From Sedimenticola_A sp040506425 (GTDB lineage: Bacteria; Pseudomonadota; Gammaproteobacteria; Chromatiales; Chromatiaceae): DNA of 64,000 nt. Below, piece by piece: positions 24,876 through 34,335 of this stretch (position 1 is the stretch's first letter; every line of letters starts with the position of its first letter). The translations under genes were made by a program, and so were the position numbers. A model generated the notes under the pieces. It searched no databases. It was not told the origin of the DNA and saw nothing but the letters and a program-made list of their open reading frames with translations. The stretch spans positions 2,232,001 to 2,296,000 of the forward strand of contig OZ245051.1 in assembly GCA_965224515.1 (NCBI GenBank), written 5' to 3'.

Positions 24876-25556
24876 ATGACAGCAGTCAACGCCGACAATG
24901 ATTTTCTGAAACAGCTTGGGCTATCGCCTATTCAGTCAGAAAAGAGAGTCAACGACGCCTCTGAACTGGGCATCGATGCCTTTCTCAAGCTGATGGTTAC
25001 CCAGCTGAGCAACCAGGATCCCTTCGAACCCATGGACAACACCCAGTTTGTCAGCCAGATGGCCCAGTTCGCCTCGGTGACCGGGCTGGACAAGCTGAAT
25101 GAATCTTTCGACAGCTTTTCGGCCTCGATGACTTCTGACCAGGCGTTACAGGCAGGCTCGTTGATCGGTCGCGATGTGCTGGTTCCGTCAGACCAGGGGT
25201 ACCTTGCCACGGGCGGTGCCATTCGCGGCCAGGTCGAACTGGACCAGAGCGCCAAGGTGGTTCTGCGGGTAACAGACGCTGTAGGCCAGCTGGTGCGCGA
25301 GGTTTCGCTCGGTCAGCAGCAGGCTGGACCGGTGCATTTTTCCTGGGACGGCATCACCAACGAAGGTGAGTATGCTCCGTCAGGAAACTACAACATTCAG
25401 GTGGAAGCCCGCTACAGCGGCCAATCGGTGAGCTTGCAATCGCAACTGTTTGCGCCGGTGGAGAGCGTGTCGCTCGGCAGTTCAGGGCAGGGCCTGACAC
25501 TGAATCTGGAGGGGCTCGGCCCCGTTGCGTTCAATCAAGTTAAACAGATCAACTAA
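24876..25556 (+). CDS. flgD: Hook cap protein FlgD
   Basis: 226 aa. The conserved N-terminal export/cap region F-L-K-L-M-V-T-Q-L-S-N-Q-D-P-F-E-P-M-D-N-T is followed by an FlgD Ig-like/tudor part (F-S-W-D-G-I-T-N-E-G-E-Y-A-P-S-G-N-Y). It caps the growing hook and directs FlgE polymerisation, then is replaced by FlgK. Confidence 0.96.
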   Translation: MTAVNADNDFLKQLGLSPIQSEKRVNDASELGIDAFLKLMVTQLSNQDPFEPMDNTQFVSQMAQFASVTGLDKLNESFDSFSASMTSDQALQAGSLIGRDVLVPSDQGYLATGGAIRGQVELDQSAKVVLRVTDAVGQLVREVSLGQQQAGPVHFSWDGITNEGEYAPSGNYNIQVEARYSGQSVSLQSQLFAPVESVSLGSSGQGLTLNLEGLGPVAFNQVKQIN

Positions 25557-25573
25557 CGGCAGGAGGAGTAACC

Positions 25574-26806
25574 ATGTCATTTCGAATCGCACTTAGTGGG
25601 CTTGAAGCCGCCTCCACTGATCTCGATGTAACCGGTAACAATATCGCCAATGCGGGCACCACCGGTTTCAAAGAGTCACGGGCGGAGTTTTCAGATATCT
25701 ATGCCACATCCATCCAGGATCTTGGCACCCAGGCGGCAGGGCGAGGTGTGCGTGTAGCGCGTGTCTCCCAGCAATTCAGCCAGGGTACCGTGGAGTTTAC
25801 CAACAACAACACCGACCTGGCGATCAACGGCGAAGGTTTCTTCGTGGTTGAAGATGATGCCGGCAGCCGCTTCTACACACGCTCGGGCGCTTTCACCGTG
25901 GACCGTGAAGGCTACATGGTCAACCATGCCGGTCAGCGCCTGCAGGTTTATGATGCAGTGACTTCCACCACCCCTACCACATTTGATACGGGCAGTCTGA
26001 TCGATCTGCAGTTGCAGACCCAGCCCAGTGCGCCCAGTGCAAGCAGTACTATTACGGCCGGTATCAATCTGAATGCATCAGATACAATTCTTGGTGCGGG
26101 TACCATTGATCCAGCTACTGCGACCACTTACACCAGCGCCACATCTATTACGATCTACGACACGTTGGGAGATTCTCACACGGCCACTATGTACTTTCGT
26201 AGAACCGGGGCGCTTACCTGGGATGTGGCAACGTATGTGCCTGATGCCACTGCAGCCACTGAACTGCAGGGACCCTCCACATTGACTTTTACTGCTGCGG
26301 GTGCTCCCACAGGTACCACAACCCTTAACTTCAACGGATTTGCCTTCACCAACGGTGCAAGCGCCATCAATCTGGCCACTGATTTTGCAACGGCCACACA
26401 GTTTGCCGGTGAGTTTGGTGTTAACGATCTGAGTCAGAACGGTTACGCATCCGGTCGTCTCAACGGTATCGATGTCAGTGATACCGGGGTTGTATTCGCC
26501 CGTTTCACCAACGGTAGATCCACCGAGCTGGGCAAGGTCGTGATGGCCAAGTTCAACAACCCCAACGGCTTGGGTAAAGAGGGCGATAACAACTGGACCG
26601 AGACCTTCGAGTCAGGCGATGCCCAGTTGGGCGAAGCCAGTACTGCCAGTTTTGGTTCGATTCAGTCCGGCGCTCTTGAACTGTCCAACGTGGATATCGC
26701 AACCCAATTGGTGAAGCTGATCGTGGCCCAGCGTAACTTCCAGGCCAACACCAAGGTGATCTCCACCGCTGACCAGGTCACCCAGGCAGTAATCAACATC
26801 AGGTAA
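25574..26806 (+). CDS. flgE: Flagellar hook protein FlgE
   Basis: 410 aa, typical. N-terminal D0 T-G-N-N-I-A-N-A-G-T-T-G-F-K-E-S; middle Thr/Ala-rich D1-D2 domains; C-terminal L-E-L-S-N-V-D-I-A-T-Q-L-V-K-L-I-V-A-Q-R. Forms the universal joint between rod and filament. A GGAGGAG ribosome site lies at 25561-25567. Confidence 0.96.
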   Translation: MSFRIALSGLEAASTDLDVTGNNIANAGTTGFKESRAEFSDIYATSIQDLGTQAAGRGVRVARVSQQFSQGTVEFTNNNTDLAINGEGFFVVEDDAGSRFYTRSGAFTVDREGYMVNHAGQRLQVYDAVTSTTPTTFDTGSLIDLQLQTQPSAPSASSTITAGINLNASDTILGAGTIDPATATTYTSATSITIYDTLGDSHTATMYFRRTGALTWDVATYVPDATAATELQGPSTLTFTAAGAPTGTTTLNFNGFAFTNGASAINLATDFATATQFAGEFGVNDLSQNGYASGRLNGIDVSDTGVVFARFTNGRSTELGKVVMAKFNNPNGLGKEGDNNWTETFESGDAQLGEASTASFGSIQSGALELSNVDIATQLVKLIVAQRNFQANTKVISTADQVTQAVINIR

Positions 26807-26817
26807 TGATGCCTGGT

Positions 26818-26858
26818 TCCCTCTCCCCACCGGGGAGAGGGTCAGGGTGAGGGGAAAA
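26818..26858. repeat. Intergenic REP-like hairpin between flgE and flgF
   Basis: CCCTCTCCCC-AC-CGGGGAGAGGG is a near-perfect hairpin followed by TCAGGGTGAGGGG. A related sequence follows sbcB (62342-62377). It lies inside the operon, so it may stabilise or punctuate the mRNA and is not a full stop; no T tract follows. Confidence 0.75.
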
Positions 26859-26869
26859 AGGAGAAGATT

Positions 26870-27610
26870 ATGGATCGCATGCTTTATGTCGCAATGAGCG
26901 GGGCCAGGGAGACCTTCCTGGCGCAGGCGACCAATAACAATAACCTGGCCAATGCCAATACACCCGGTTTCCAGGCTGATCTGCAGCAGTTTCGCAGCAT
27001 GCCGGTGTTCGGCGATGGCCACCCCACGCGCGTTTATGCACTCAGCGAACGACCCGGCATAGATTTTAAACGCGGCTCCCTTGCACATACCGGCCGCAGC
27101 CTTGATGTGGCAGTCAACGGTGAAGGTTGGATCGCCGTGCAGTCCAAAGACGGCAGCGAAGCCTATACCCGTCGCGGCGACCTGATGGTGGATGCCAACG
27201 GCATACTGACCACCGGCAACGGTTTGCCGCTGATGGGCAATGGTGGACCTATCGCCATCCCCCCGGCGGAGAAGATAGAGATCGGTCCCGATGGAACAAT
27301 CTCTATCCGACCCCTGGGCCAGGCAGTCAATGAATTGGCGGTTATTGACCGGGTCAAGCTGGTCAATCCTGATAAATCGACCCTTTACAAGGGAAACGAT
27401 GGCCTGCTTCGCCAGCAGAGCGGTGAGCCGCTCCCGGCTGACGGGGCTATACAGCTTGCTACCGGCACCATCGAGAGCAGTAATGTCAGTGTCGTGGATG
27501 CCATGGTCGATATGATCGAGTTGTCACGCCGTTACGAGTTCCAGGTGAAGATGATGAAGACCGCCGGTGAGATCGAGCAGCAGTCTTCCAGCATCATGCG
27601 AACTTCATAG
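26870..27610 (+). CDS. flgF: Flagellar proximal rod protein FlgF
   Basis: 246 aa. Begins MDRMLYVAMSGARETFLAQA with N-N-L-A-N-A-N-T-P-G-F-Q; FlgF-type C-terminus G-T-I-E-S-S-N-V-S-V-V-D-A-M-V-D-M-I-E-L-S-R. Rod subunit between FlgC and FlgG. Preceded by GGAGAAG at 26860-26866 right after the REP-like hairpin. Confidence 0.96.
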   Translation: MDRMLYVAMSGARETFLAQATNNNNLANANTPGFQADLQQFRSMPVFGDGHPTRVYALSERPGIDFKRGSLAHTGRSLDVAVNGEGWIAVQSKDGSEAYTRRGDLMVDANGILTTGNGLPLMGNGGPIAIPPAEKIEIGPDGTISIRPLGQAVNELAVIDRVKLVNPDKSTLYKGNDGLLRQQSGEPLPADGAIQLATGTIESSNVSVVDAMVDMIELSRRYEFQVKMMKTAGEIEQQSSSIMRTS

Positions 27611-27662
27611 TGGCAAGTATCTTGCAAGTTATTGGTTAACACGAATTATTGAGGAATAGATC

Positions 27663-28448
27663 ATGTATCCGGCTCTCTGGATCGCAAAAACAGGTCTCGA
27701 CGGTCAACAGACGCGGATGGCGACCATTGCCAACAACCTGGCCAATGTAAGTACAACCGGGTTCAAGCGTGATCGCGCTTCGTTTGAAGACCTTATCTAC
27801 CAGAATATCCGCCAGGTTGGCTCCCAGTCTTCCGAGAGCACGGAGCTCCCTTCCGGCCTGGTGCTGGGCACCGGTGTGCGGACAGTCGCCACCCAGAAGC
27901 TCTTCAGCCAGGGCAATATCACCCAGACTGGAAACTCCCTGGACATGGCAATCGAGGGGCGGGGGTTTCTGCAGATCCTGCACCCCGACGGCAGCATCGT
28001 CTATACCCGTGACGGTACTTTCAGCCTGAGTGCAGATGCGCAGATTGTTAATAACAACGGTTATGCTCTTGAGCCCGCAATAACCGTACCGGACAACACG
28101 ATCTCCATAACCGTGGGCTCTGATGGCGTGGTAAGCGCCCTGGTGGCAGGTAATACAGCCCCGACCCAGATCGGCAGTATCGAACTGGCTGATTTCGTCA
28201 ATGCAACGGGGCTTGCCGCCATCGGCCAAAACCTGTTTCGCGAGACCGGTGCCAGCGGTGCGGCCACTACGGCAACTCCCGGCACCGAGGGGCTCGGTAC
28301 CCTGATCCAGGGTTCACTGGAGAGCTCCAACGTGAACGTGGTTGAAGAGATGGTCAACATGATCGAGACACAACGGGCCTACGAGATGAACTCCAAGGCG
28401 ATCTCTACCACCGATGAGATGCTGGGTTACCTCAACAACCAGCTTTGA
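27663..28448 (+). CDS. flgG: Flagellar distal rod protein FlgG
   Basis: 261 aa, typical. Starts MYPALWIAKTGLDGQQTRMA, then I-A-N-N-L-A-N-V-S-T-T-G-F-K-R-D-R-A-S-F-E-D-L; C-terminus S-S-N-V-N-V-V-E-E-M-V-N-M-I-E-T-Q-R-A-Y-E-M. Forms the distal rod that runs through the P and L rings. Confidence 0.97.
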   Translation: MYPALWIAKTGLDGQQTRMATIANNLANVSTTGFKRDRASFEDLIYQNIRQVGSQSSESTELPSGLVLGTGVRTVATQKLFSQGNITQTGNSLDMAIEGRGFLQILHPDGSIVYTRDGTFSLSADAQIVNNNGYALEPAITVPDNTISITVGSDGVVSALVAGNTAPTQIGSIELADFVNATGLAAIGQNLFRETGASGAATTATPGTEGLGTLIQGSLESSNVNVVEEMVNMIETQRAYEMNSKAISTTDEMLGYLNNQL

Positions 28449-28466
28449 TGGTGAACAGGTGATGTG

Positions 28467-29174
28467 ATGAAGAGGTTTAGCGCAATTTCACTACTGGTTC
28501 TTACAGCGCTTTCGGTTGCGGGTTGCAATACCGCTCCCAAGCGCGACCCGGACTATGCGCCCATGCGCCCGGTAGCAATGCCGGTGCCTGTGCAGAGCAA
28601 TGGTGCAATCTACCAGACGGGCTATGAGCACAGCTGGTTTGAAGATATGCGTGCCCGGCGGGTTGGCGACATGCTGACCATCAAGCTGGTGGAGAAGACC
28701 GACGCGTCAAAGACAACCGCCACCAACGTATCCAAGAGCAACAGCACCTCCGTTACCAACCCGACCATACTCGGTTCAACACCGCAGTTTGATACCCCCA
28801 GCATTGTTCCTCTTGCCAGCAACAAGGATAACAATCTTGGCATGAGCCTCGCATCGGATTCGTCTTTCGCCGGTGCGGGCGACAGCGCACAGAGCAACAA
28901 CCTGACCGGCGATATCACGGTCAGTGTTGTCGAGGTAATGCCTAACGGTTACCTGGTGATACGCGGTGAGAAGCGCATCGGTATCAACCAGGGCAATGAA
29001 TATATCAAGGTCTCCGGTATTGTCAGGCCGGCGGATATCGACTCCACCAACACGGTGCTGTCGACCAAGCTTGCCGACCCGACACTTATTTACGTGGGCG
29101 ATGGTGCAGTTGCTGAGTCCAACTCAATGGGTTGGCTGTCGCGCTTCTTCATCAGTGCACTATTCCCCTTTTAG
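28467..29174 (+). CDS. flgH: Flagellar L-ring lipoprotein FlgH
   Basis: 235 aa from the ATG at 28467 (GTG at 28464 also in frame). A lipoprotein signal with lipobox V-A-G-C (Cys20) anchors it in the outer membrane. Core motifs L-F-E-D-M/F-E-D-M-R-A-R-R-V-G-D-M-L-T-I and I-R-G-E-K-R-I-G-I-N-Q-G-N-E-Y-I are those of FlgH. Forms the outer-membrane bushing of the flagellum. Confidence 0.95.
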   Translation: MKRFSAISLLVLTALSVAGCNTAPKRDPDYAPMRPVAMPVPVQSNGAIYQTGYEHSWFEDMRARRVGDMLTIKLVEKTDASKTTATNVSKSNSTSVTNPTILGSTPQFDTPSIVPLASNKDNNLGMSLASDSSFAGAGDSAQSNNLTGDITVSVVEVMPNGYLVIRGEKRIGINQGNEYIKVSGIVRPADIDSTNTVLSTKLADPTLIYVGDGAVAESNSMGWLSRFFISALFPF

Positions 29175-29182
29175 GTGACATC

Positions 29183-30355
29183 ATGAAACGCTATACACCT
29201 AAGCATCAGTCAAGCAAGTCAGGTTATTCACGCTTCAGTGAGCGGATGGGCTGGTACCTCATGGTAGTGGCAACCCTGCTGGCAATGCTGAGCGTGGTTG
29301 CCCCGGCACGTGCCGAACGTATCAAGGATCTTGCCTCTATCGCCGGTGTCCGCAGCAACCAGCTGATTGGCTATGGCCTTGTTGTGGGACTGGATGGTAC
29401 CGGCGACGGCAGTTCTGCCGCTCCATTCACCATGCAGAGCCTGCGCAGCATGCTGAACCAGCTGGGTATAGTTGTCCCGCCGGGAACCCAGATCAAACCG
29501 AAAAACGTCGCGGCAGTGACCCTGCATGCCGATCTGCCTTCGTTCGCCAAGCCGGGTCAGAAGATCGATGTCACCGCATCGTCCATCGGTGATGCCAAGA
29601 GCCTGCGTGGCGGAACATTGCTGATGTCTCCCCTCAAGGGTGCAGACGGTAAGGTTTACGCCGTGGCCCAGGGCAACCTGGTGGTGGGCGGCCTGAGTGC
29701 CTCTGGTGCTGACGGATCCAGTATCACGATCAATATTCCCACCGTCGGCCGCATGCCCAACGGTGCAACCGTTGAGCGTGCTGTACCATCAGCATTTTCA
29801 CAGGGCAACTCACTGACCCTGAATCTGCATGATGCCGACTTCACCACTGCACAGCGGGTAGTGAAATCCATCAATGAAACCATAGGCCCCGGCGCAGCCC
29901 AGGCTATCGATGCGGCATCCATTGAGGTGAGCAGTCCGTTGAATCCATCCCAGCGGGTGAGCTTCGTATCACTGATAGAGAATCTTGAAGTGCAGCCTGG
30001 TGACGCCCCTGCAAGGATAATCGTCAACTCCAGGACCGGTACCGTGGTGATCAGCAACCAGGTCAGGGTAACTCCTGCCGCAGTCTCCCACGGCAGCCTC
30101 ACCGTAACGATCAGTGAAGAGCAGGAAGTCTCCCAGCCGGGTGCGCTCTCCGGTGGCCAGACAGCTGTTGTTCCCCAGAGCAACGTGGCCGTGGAGGAGG
30201 GGGGCAGCCGCATGTTCCTGTTCAAGCCCGGCGCTTCTCTGAACGAGGTGGTGCGCGCAGTGAACCAGGTGGGTGCGGCACCTTCCGACCTGGTGGCTAT
30301 TCTCGAAGCATTGAAGCAGGCCGGTGCGCTAAAAGCCGAACTGGTGGTGATCTGA
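29183..30355 (+). CDS. flgI: Flagellar P-ring protein FlgI
   Basis: 390 aa from the ATG at 29183; the frame opens earlier within flgH but the signal peptide and ribosome context begin here. Signal region ends A-P-A-R-A before E-R-I-K-D-L-A-S-I-A-G-V-R-S-N-Q. Core L-I-G-Y-G-L-V-V-G-L-D-G-T-G-D is diagnostic. Forms the periplasmic ring around the rod with help from FlgA. Its stop overlaps the flgJ start (TGATG). Confidence 0.96.
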   Translation: MKRYTPKHQSSKSGYSRFSERMGWYLMVVATLLAMLSVVAPARAERIKDLASIAGVRSNQLIGYGLVVGLDGTGDGSSAAPFTMQSLRSMLNQLGIVVPPGTQIKPKNVAAVTLHADLPSFAKPGQKIDVTASSIGDAKSLRGGTLLMSPLKGADGKVYAVAQGNLVVGGLSASGADGSSITINIPTVGRMPNGATVERAVPSAFSQGNSLTLNLHDADFTTAQRVVKSINETIGPGAAQAIDAASIEVSSPLNPSQRVSFVSLIENLEVQPGDAPARIIVNSRTGTVVISNQVRVTPAAVSHGSLTVTISEEQEVSQPGALSGGQTAVVPQSNVAVEEGGSRMFLFKPGASLNEVVRAVNQVGAAPSDLVAILEALKQAGALKAELVVI

Positions 30356-31374
30356 TGAACCTGGCCAGCGCCTCAATCTATACCGATTTTCAGGGCCTTG
30401 GCGCGCTCAAGGCCCAGGCGGTGAATGATGAGAAAGGCTCACTGGATGAGGTTGCAAAGCAGTTCGAGGCGCTGATGATGCAGCAGATGCTCAAGGCAAT
30501 GCGCCAGGCCAGCCAGGGGGAGGGGTTGTTCGACAGTGAGCAGAGTCTCTTTTACCGGGATATGTATGATCAGCAACTGGCCATCCACCTGGCGGAGAGC
30601 GGCGGGCTGGGTATGGCCGACGTGATCAAGCGCCAGTTGGGCGGTGACGAGAGCAAACAAGAGCTGCAGACCAAGGGTATTGAGGATTACCCACGCATGG
30701 GGCATGCGGCCTCTGTTCAGATTGAAAGCAGTAATGTAGGTCGGGCTTCAGCCCGGCATGTCGGGCTGGCAGGAGCTGTTCCCATCAACTCTTCTGCATT
30801 TCCACCATCCCTGGAGGTCAAGCCCGACCTGCAGCAGCAGGACAGGAGTGACAAAGCTCCCGATACCAGCAGTTGGCAACCCGTCGACTTTGTCAAAGAG
30901 TTGCTGCCCCTGGCAAAAAAAGCGGCCTCCATGCTGGGCCTGGAGCCCCAGGCACTGCTGGCACAGGCCGCCCTTGAAACGGGCTGGGGTAAGCACATGA
31001 TGCGCTTCGGCAACGGTGAGGCGGCAAACAACCTGTTCGGAATCAAGGCAGACCCGAGCTGGAAGGGCAACAGGGTTGCCCTGAACACCCTGGAGTATGA
31101 GCAGGGTGCCGCGGTTAAGAAGCGCGCCTTCTTCCGGGCTTATGAGTCGCTGGCCGACAGTTTCATGGATTACGCGGAATTCCTGCGCAGCAATCCACGT
31201 TATGAAAGAGCCCTGTCAAAGGCCGGTGATGCCGAGGAGTATTTCTCTGAGCTGCAACAGGCCGGGTATGCTACCGATCCTGAATATGCCAATAAAATCA
31301 ACAAAATAATGTCTGGTGACCTGATGAAGGAAGTATTCGCAGGATTAAAGACAGACCCACAGGAGCCGCTATAG
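30355..31374 (+). CDS. flgJ: Rod-cap / peptidoglycan hydrolase FlgJ with repeat-bearing linker
   Basis: 339 aa, somewhat long for FlgJ. The N-terminal rod-binding domain (about 20-105; Q-F-E-A-L-M-M-Q-Q-M-L-K-A-M-R) is followed by a linker (~110-180) and then a C-terminal glucosaminidase-type domain with A-A-L-E-T-G-W-G-K (catalytic Glu) and N-L-F-G-I-K-A-D. It opens the cell wall for the rod. The linker includes about 33 residues encoded by a REP-like inverted pair (30736-30833) that reads through in frame, explaining part of the extra length. Confidence 0.95.
   Translation: MNLASASIYTDFQGLGALKAQAVNDEKGSLDEVAKQFEALMMQQMLKAMRQASQGEGLFDSEQSLFYRDMYDQQLAIHLAESGGLGMADVIKRQLGGDESKQELQTKGIEDYPRMGHAASVQIESSNVGRASARHVGLAGAVPINSSAFPPSLEVKPDLQQQDRSDKAPDTSSWQPVDFVKELLPLAKKAASMLGLEPQALLAQAALETGWGKHMMRFGNGEAANNLFGIKADPSWKGNRVALNTLEYEQGAAVKKRAFFRAYESLADSFMDYAEFLRSNPRYERALSKAGDAEEYFSELQQAGYATDPEYANKINKIMSGDLMKEVFAGLKTDPQEPL
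30736..30833. repeat. REP-like doublet inserted in the flgJ reading frame
   Basis: GTAGGTCGGGCTTCAGCCCG at 30736, followed by GCA, matches the reverse complement of the 2.4-kb repeat at 22 of 23 positions. A second, opposite half pair follows: TGTCGGGCT at 30759-30767 and AGCCCGACCTGC at 30821-30832, with ~53 bp between. The whole stays in frame and encodes V-G-R-A-S-A-R-H plus linker residues. Confidence 0.8.
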
Positions 31375-31429
31375 ATAACAGGACGTCAACGGTGCCTTGC
31401 GCCGCTGTGTCTGATATCGAGGTAACGAT

Positions 31430-33421
31430 ATGGCAACAATTTTCGGAATAGGAACATCAGCCCTGCTCTCATACCAGCGTGTGTTGAGCACCGTGGGTCA
31501 TAATGTTGCCAATGCAAACACCGAGGGCTACAGCCGTCAGCGGGTCAACTTGTCCACCCGTACAGCGGATCGCACACCGGCCGGCTGGATCGGCAACGGC
31601 GTTGATGCGGTTTCCGTGCAGCGCTTTTATGACGACTTCATTGCCACCCAGATGCGCGGAGCCCAGACAGCGACCACCGAGATGCAGACGCTGCTTCAGC
31701 ACGCCTCCCGGTTGGACAATCTTCTTGCGGATCCCGCGGTGGGCCTCGATCCCGCTATCCAGGATTTTTTCAATGCCTTGCAGGATGTTTCGGACAATCC
31801 TGCATCCGCCTCATCAAGGCAGGTGCTGCTTGCTGAAGGCGAGTCACTGGCATCCCGTTTCGTCTACATAGACCGGCAGTATGATCAGCTGCGCCAGGAC
31901 ATCTACCAGGAGATCACCAACAGTGTCACCCAGATCAATACCCTGGCTGCCAACATTGCCGATGTGAACCGGGCCATCGTAAAGGCCCGCTCCGAGATCA
32001 ACCACAGCGAGCCCAATGACCTGCTGGACCAGCGGGAGATGCTGCTGAACGACCTGTCGAAATATGTGAATGTGCAGAATTTTCTGCAGGATGACGGGGC
32101 GATGAATGTCATCATCGGCACCGGTCAGCCCCTGGTTGTTGGCTGGGAAAATGCGGTTCTCTCTGTGTCACCCAACGCTGCCAATCCCACCAGCCCGGAT
32201 ATCCGGCTCAGCGTGGATGGGGGTGCTTCATCCATTATTGTCACCAACCAGGTGAGCAGTGGTGAATTGGGTGGTCTGCTCAGGTTTCGCGAAGAGTATC
32301 TCGATGAAGGCCAGAGCCAGCTCGGCAAACTGGCCGTCGGCCTGGTGGAGAGTATCAACGCCCAGCATGTACAGGGTATAGACCTGCTCGGGCAGATGGG
32401 TGGTAATTTCTACCAGCCCATCACGGTGTCAGGGGCTCCTAATCTTGGAAATACCGGCAGTGGTGCAGTATCGGTCTCCTTTTCGGCTGCCGATATGGCG
32501 AATCTCACTTCGTCAGACTACCAGTTGGTCTATAACGGTGGCACCAGTTATACGTTGACCAGGTTGTCAGACGGAACTACCACGGCGATAAACTCCGCTG
32601 CTATTCCAGTGGTGGATGGTTTTCAGATGTCGATCACCGCGGGGGCAGCGATTGGCGATTCATTTCTCCTCCGGCCCACAAGGGATGCCGCAGGTGAAGT
32701 CTCCCTGCTGATTTCGGACGTCAACCGGATAGCTGCCGCAGGGGCTTTGCGTGGAGGCGAGGTGACCGATGCAAGTGGTAATCCCCTCAATACGGGGGAT
32801 GCGTCCATCTCCGCGATAAGCACAAGCAGTGCCACCGGGCTGGGTTCAACCACCACCATGACCCTGACATATTCCAACAGTGTCGGGCCGCTCAATGCAC
32901 CAGGCTTCACCATCACCAGTACTCCAGCCCTGGCGACAAACTACATCTATTACAATCCTGCCACCGAATCGGCCGGCAAGAGCTTCCCTGACGGAACGGT
33001 GCCGGGACAATTCGATCCTATCGGTGGGGCGAGTTTCCACATCAAGGGCACCCCTGCCGTGGGCGATGCGTTTCTGGCAGAGTTCAACAGTGGCGGTACC
33101 GCGGACAACAGCAATGCCCTGGCCCTGGCCGGATTACAGAATGATCTGCTGATGAATGGCGGAACCGCCACGTTCCAGAACGTCTATTCCCAGCTGGTTT
33201 CCGATGTGGGCGCCAAGACACACCAGGCCGAGATCAGCTTCAGAGCCCAGGAGGGGCTGCTCTCCTCCCACGCCCAGCGGCTGGCCGAGATTTCAGGCGT
33301 CAACCTGGATGAAGAGGCAGCAGATCTTGCCCGTTTTCAGCAGGCCTACCAGGCTTCGGCCCAGGTGATCCAGGTGGCCAATTCCCTCTTTGAATCTCTG
33401 CTGAATGCAGTGGGGAGGTAA
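31430..33421 (+). CDS. flgK: Hook-filament junction protein FlgK
   Basis: 663 aa. N-terminal D0/D1 V-G-H-N-V-A-N-A-N-T-E-G-Y-S-R-Q-R-V; central variable domains with G-N-F-Y-Q-P; C-terminal G-V-N-L-D-E-E-A-A-D-L-A-R-F-Q-Q-A-Y-Q-A-S-A. Joins hook to filament with FlgL. flgL begins 2 bp after its stop. Confidence 0.96.
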   Translation: MATIFGIGTSALLSYQRVLSTVGHNVANANTEGYSRQRVNLSTRTADRTPAGWIGNGVDAVSVQRFYDDFIATQMRGAQTATTEMQTLLQHASRLDNLLADPAVGLDPAIQDFFNALQDVSDNPASASSRQVLLAEGESLASRFVYIDRQYDQLRQDIYQEITNSVTQINTLAANIADVNRAIVKARSEINHSEPNDLLDQREMLLNDLSKYVNVQNFLQDDGAMNVIIGTGQPLVVGWENAVLSVSPNAANPTSPDIRLSVDGGASSIIVTNQVSSGELGGLLRFREEYLDEGQSQLGKLAVGLVESINAQHVQGIDLLGQMGGNFYQPITVSGAPNLGNTGSGAVSVSFSAADMANLTSSDYQLVYNGGTSYTLTRLSDGTTTAINSAAIPVVDGFQMSITAGAAIGDSFLLRPTRDAAGEVSLLISDVNRIAAAGALRGGEVTDASGNPLNTGDASISAISTSSATGLGSTTTMTLTYSNSVGPLNAPGFTITSTPALATNYIYYNPATESAGKSFPDGTVPGQFDPIGGASFHIKGTPAVGDAFLAEFNSGGTADNSNALALAGLQNDLLMNGGTATFQNVYSQLVSDVGAKTHQAEISFRAQEGLLSSHAQRLAEISGVNLDEEAADLARFQQAYQASAQVIQVANSLFESLLNAVGR

Positions 33422-33423
33422 CT

Positions 33424-34335
33424 ATGATCAGAATATCCACCGGACAGATCTTCCAACGCGGTCTTGAGGGCATACAGCAGCGCGAGATCGATCTCAGTGA
33501 AGTGCAGATGCAGGTCTCATCCGGTAAAGCCTTTCTCAAACCCTCGGATGACCCCCAGGGCAGTGCCAGGGTGCTGGATTTTACCCGTGCCATAGAAAAT
33601 GCCGAGCAGTACCAGCGCAACATCACCGGTATCAAAAGCCGCCTGGAGATAGAGGATAATGCACTTGACGGTGTAAACAAGGGCATACAGCGTATACGGG
33701 AGCTCTCCCTGGCGGGTGTCAGTGACACCTATACCGCGGAACAGCGCACCTACCTGGCCAGTGAGGTTCGGGTACTGCTCGATGATATGGTGGAGCTGGC
33801 CAATACCAAGGATGCTTTTGGCGATTACATCTTTGCCGGTAACCAGGGGCACGTGAAACCCTTCGAACTCTCTGGAGGAAGCTACGTCTTCAACGGTGAC
33901 ATGGGTCAACGCAATATCCGGGTCTCTGAAGACAGGACCATTGCCGACAGCGATTCCGGGTTCAAGGTTTTTATGGATATTCCCACCAGTGGTGGCGGTA
34001 CCCGCAACGCCTTCGAGACCGTGGATCAGATCGCCACAGCATTGGAAGCCGGGACCAGCCCCGGAACTGCACTGCTGGATGACCTTGCTCTTGTCATGGA
34101 CAAGGTGCTCGAGGTCCGTGCGGGTGTGGGCGCTCGTCAGAATGCCGTGGACAAACAGGAGGTTCTGAACGAGAACTTCATTTTCTCCATGCAGGAGAAC
34201 CGCTCCAAGATCGAGGATCTGGACTACGCGGAGGCCATTACCCGGTTCAGCCAGCTGCAGACCTCCCTGGAAGCGGCCCAGAAGACCTTTATCACGCTTC
34301 AGGGGCTCTCCCTGTTTAACTTTCTGCGGCTCTGA
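33424..34335 (+). CDS. flgL: Hook-filament junction protein FlgL
   Basis: 303 aa, flagellin-like. Starts MIRISTGQIFQRGLEGIQQR, with V-S-S-G-K-A-F-L-K-P-S-D-D-P and C-terminal D-L-D-Y-A-E-A-I-T-R-F-S-Q-L-Q-T-S-L-E-A-A. Second junction protein; last gene of the rod-hook operon before a 411-bp gap and fliC. Confidence 0.96.
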   Translation: MIRISTGQIFQRGLEGIQQREIDLSEVQMQVSSGKAFLKPSDDPQGSARVLDFTRAIENAEQYQRNITGIKSRLEIEDNALDGVNKGIQRIRELSLAGVSDTYTAEQRTYLASEVRVLLDDMVELANTKDAFGDYIFAGNQGHVKPFELSGGSYVFNGDMGQRNIRVSEDRTIADSDSGFKVFMDIPTSGGGTRNAFETVDQIATALEAGTSPGTALLDDLALVMDKVLEVRAGVGARQNAVDKQEVLNENFIFSMQENRSKIEDLDYAEAITRFSQLQTSLEAAQKTFITLQGLSLFNFLRL

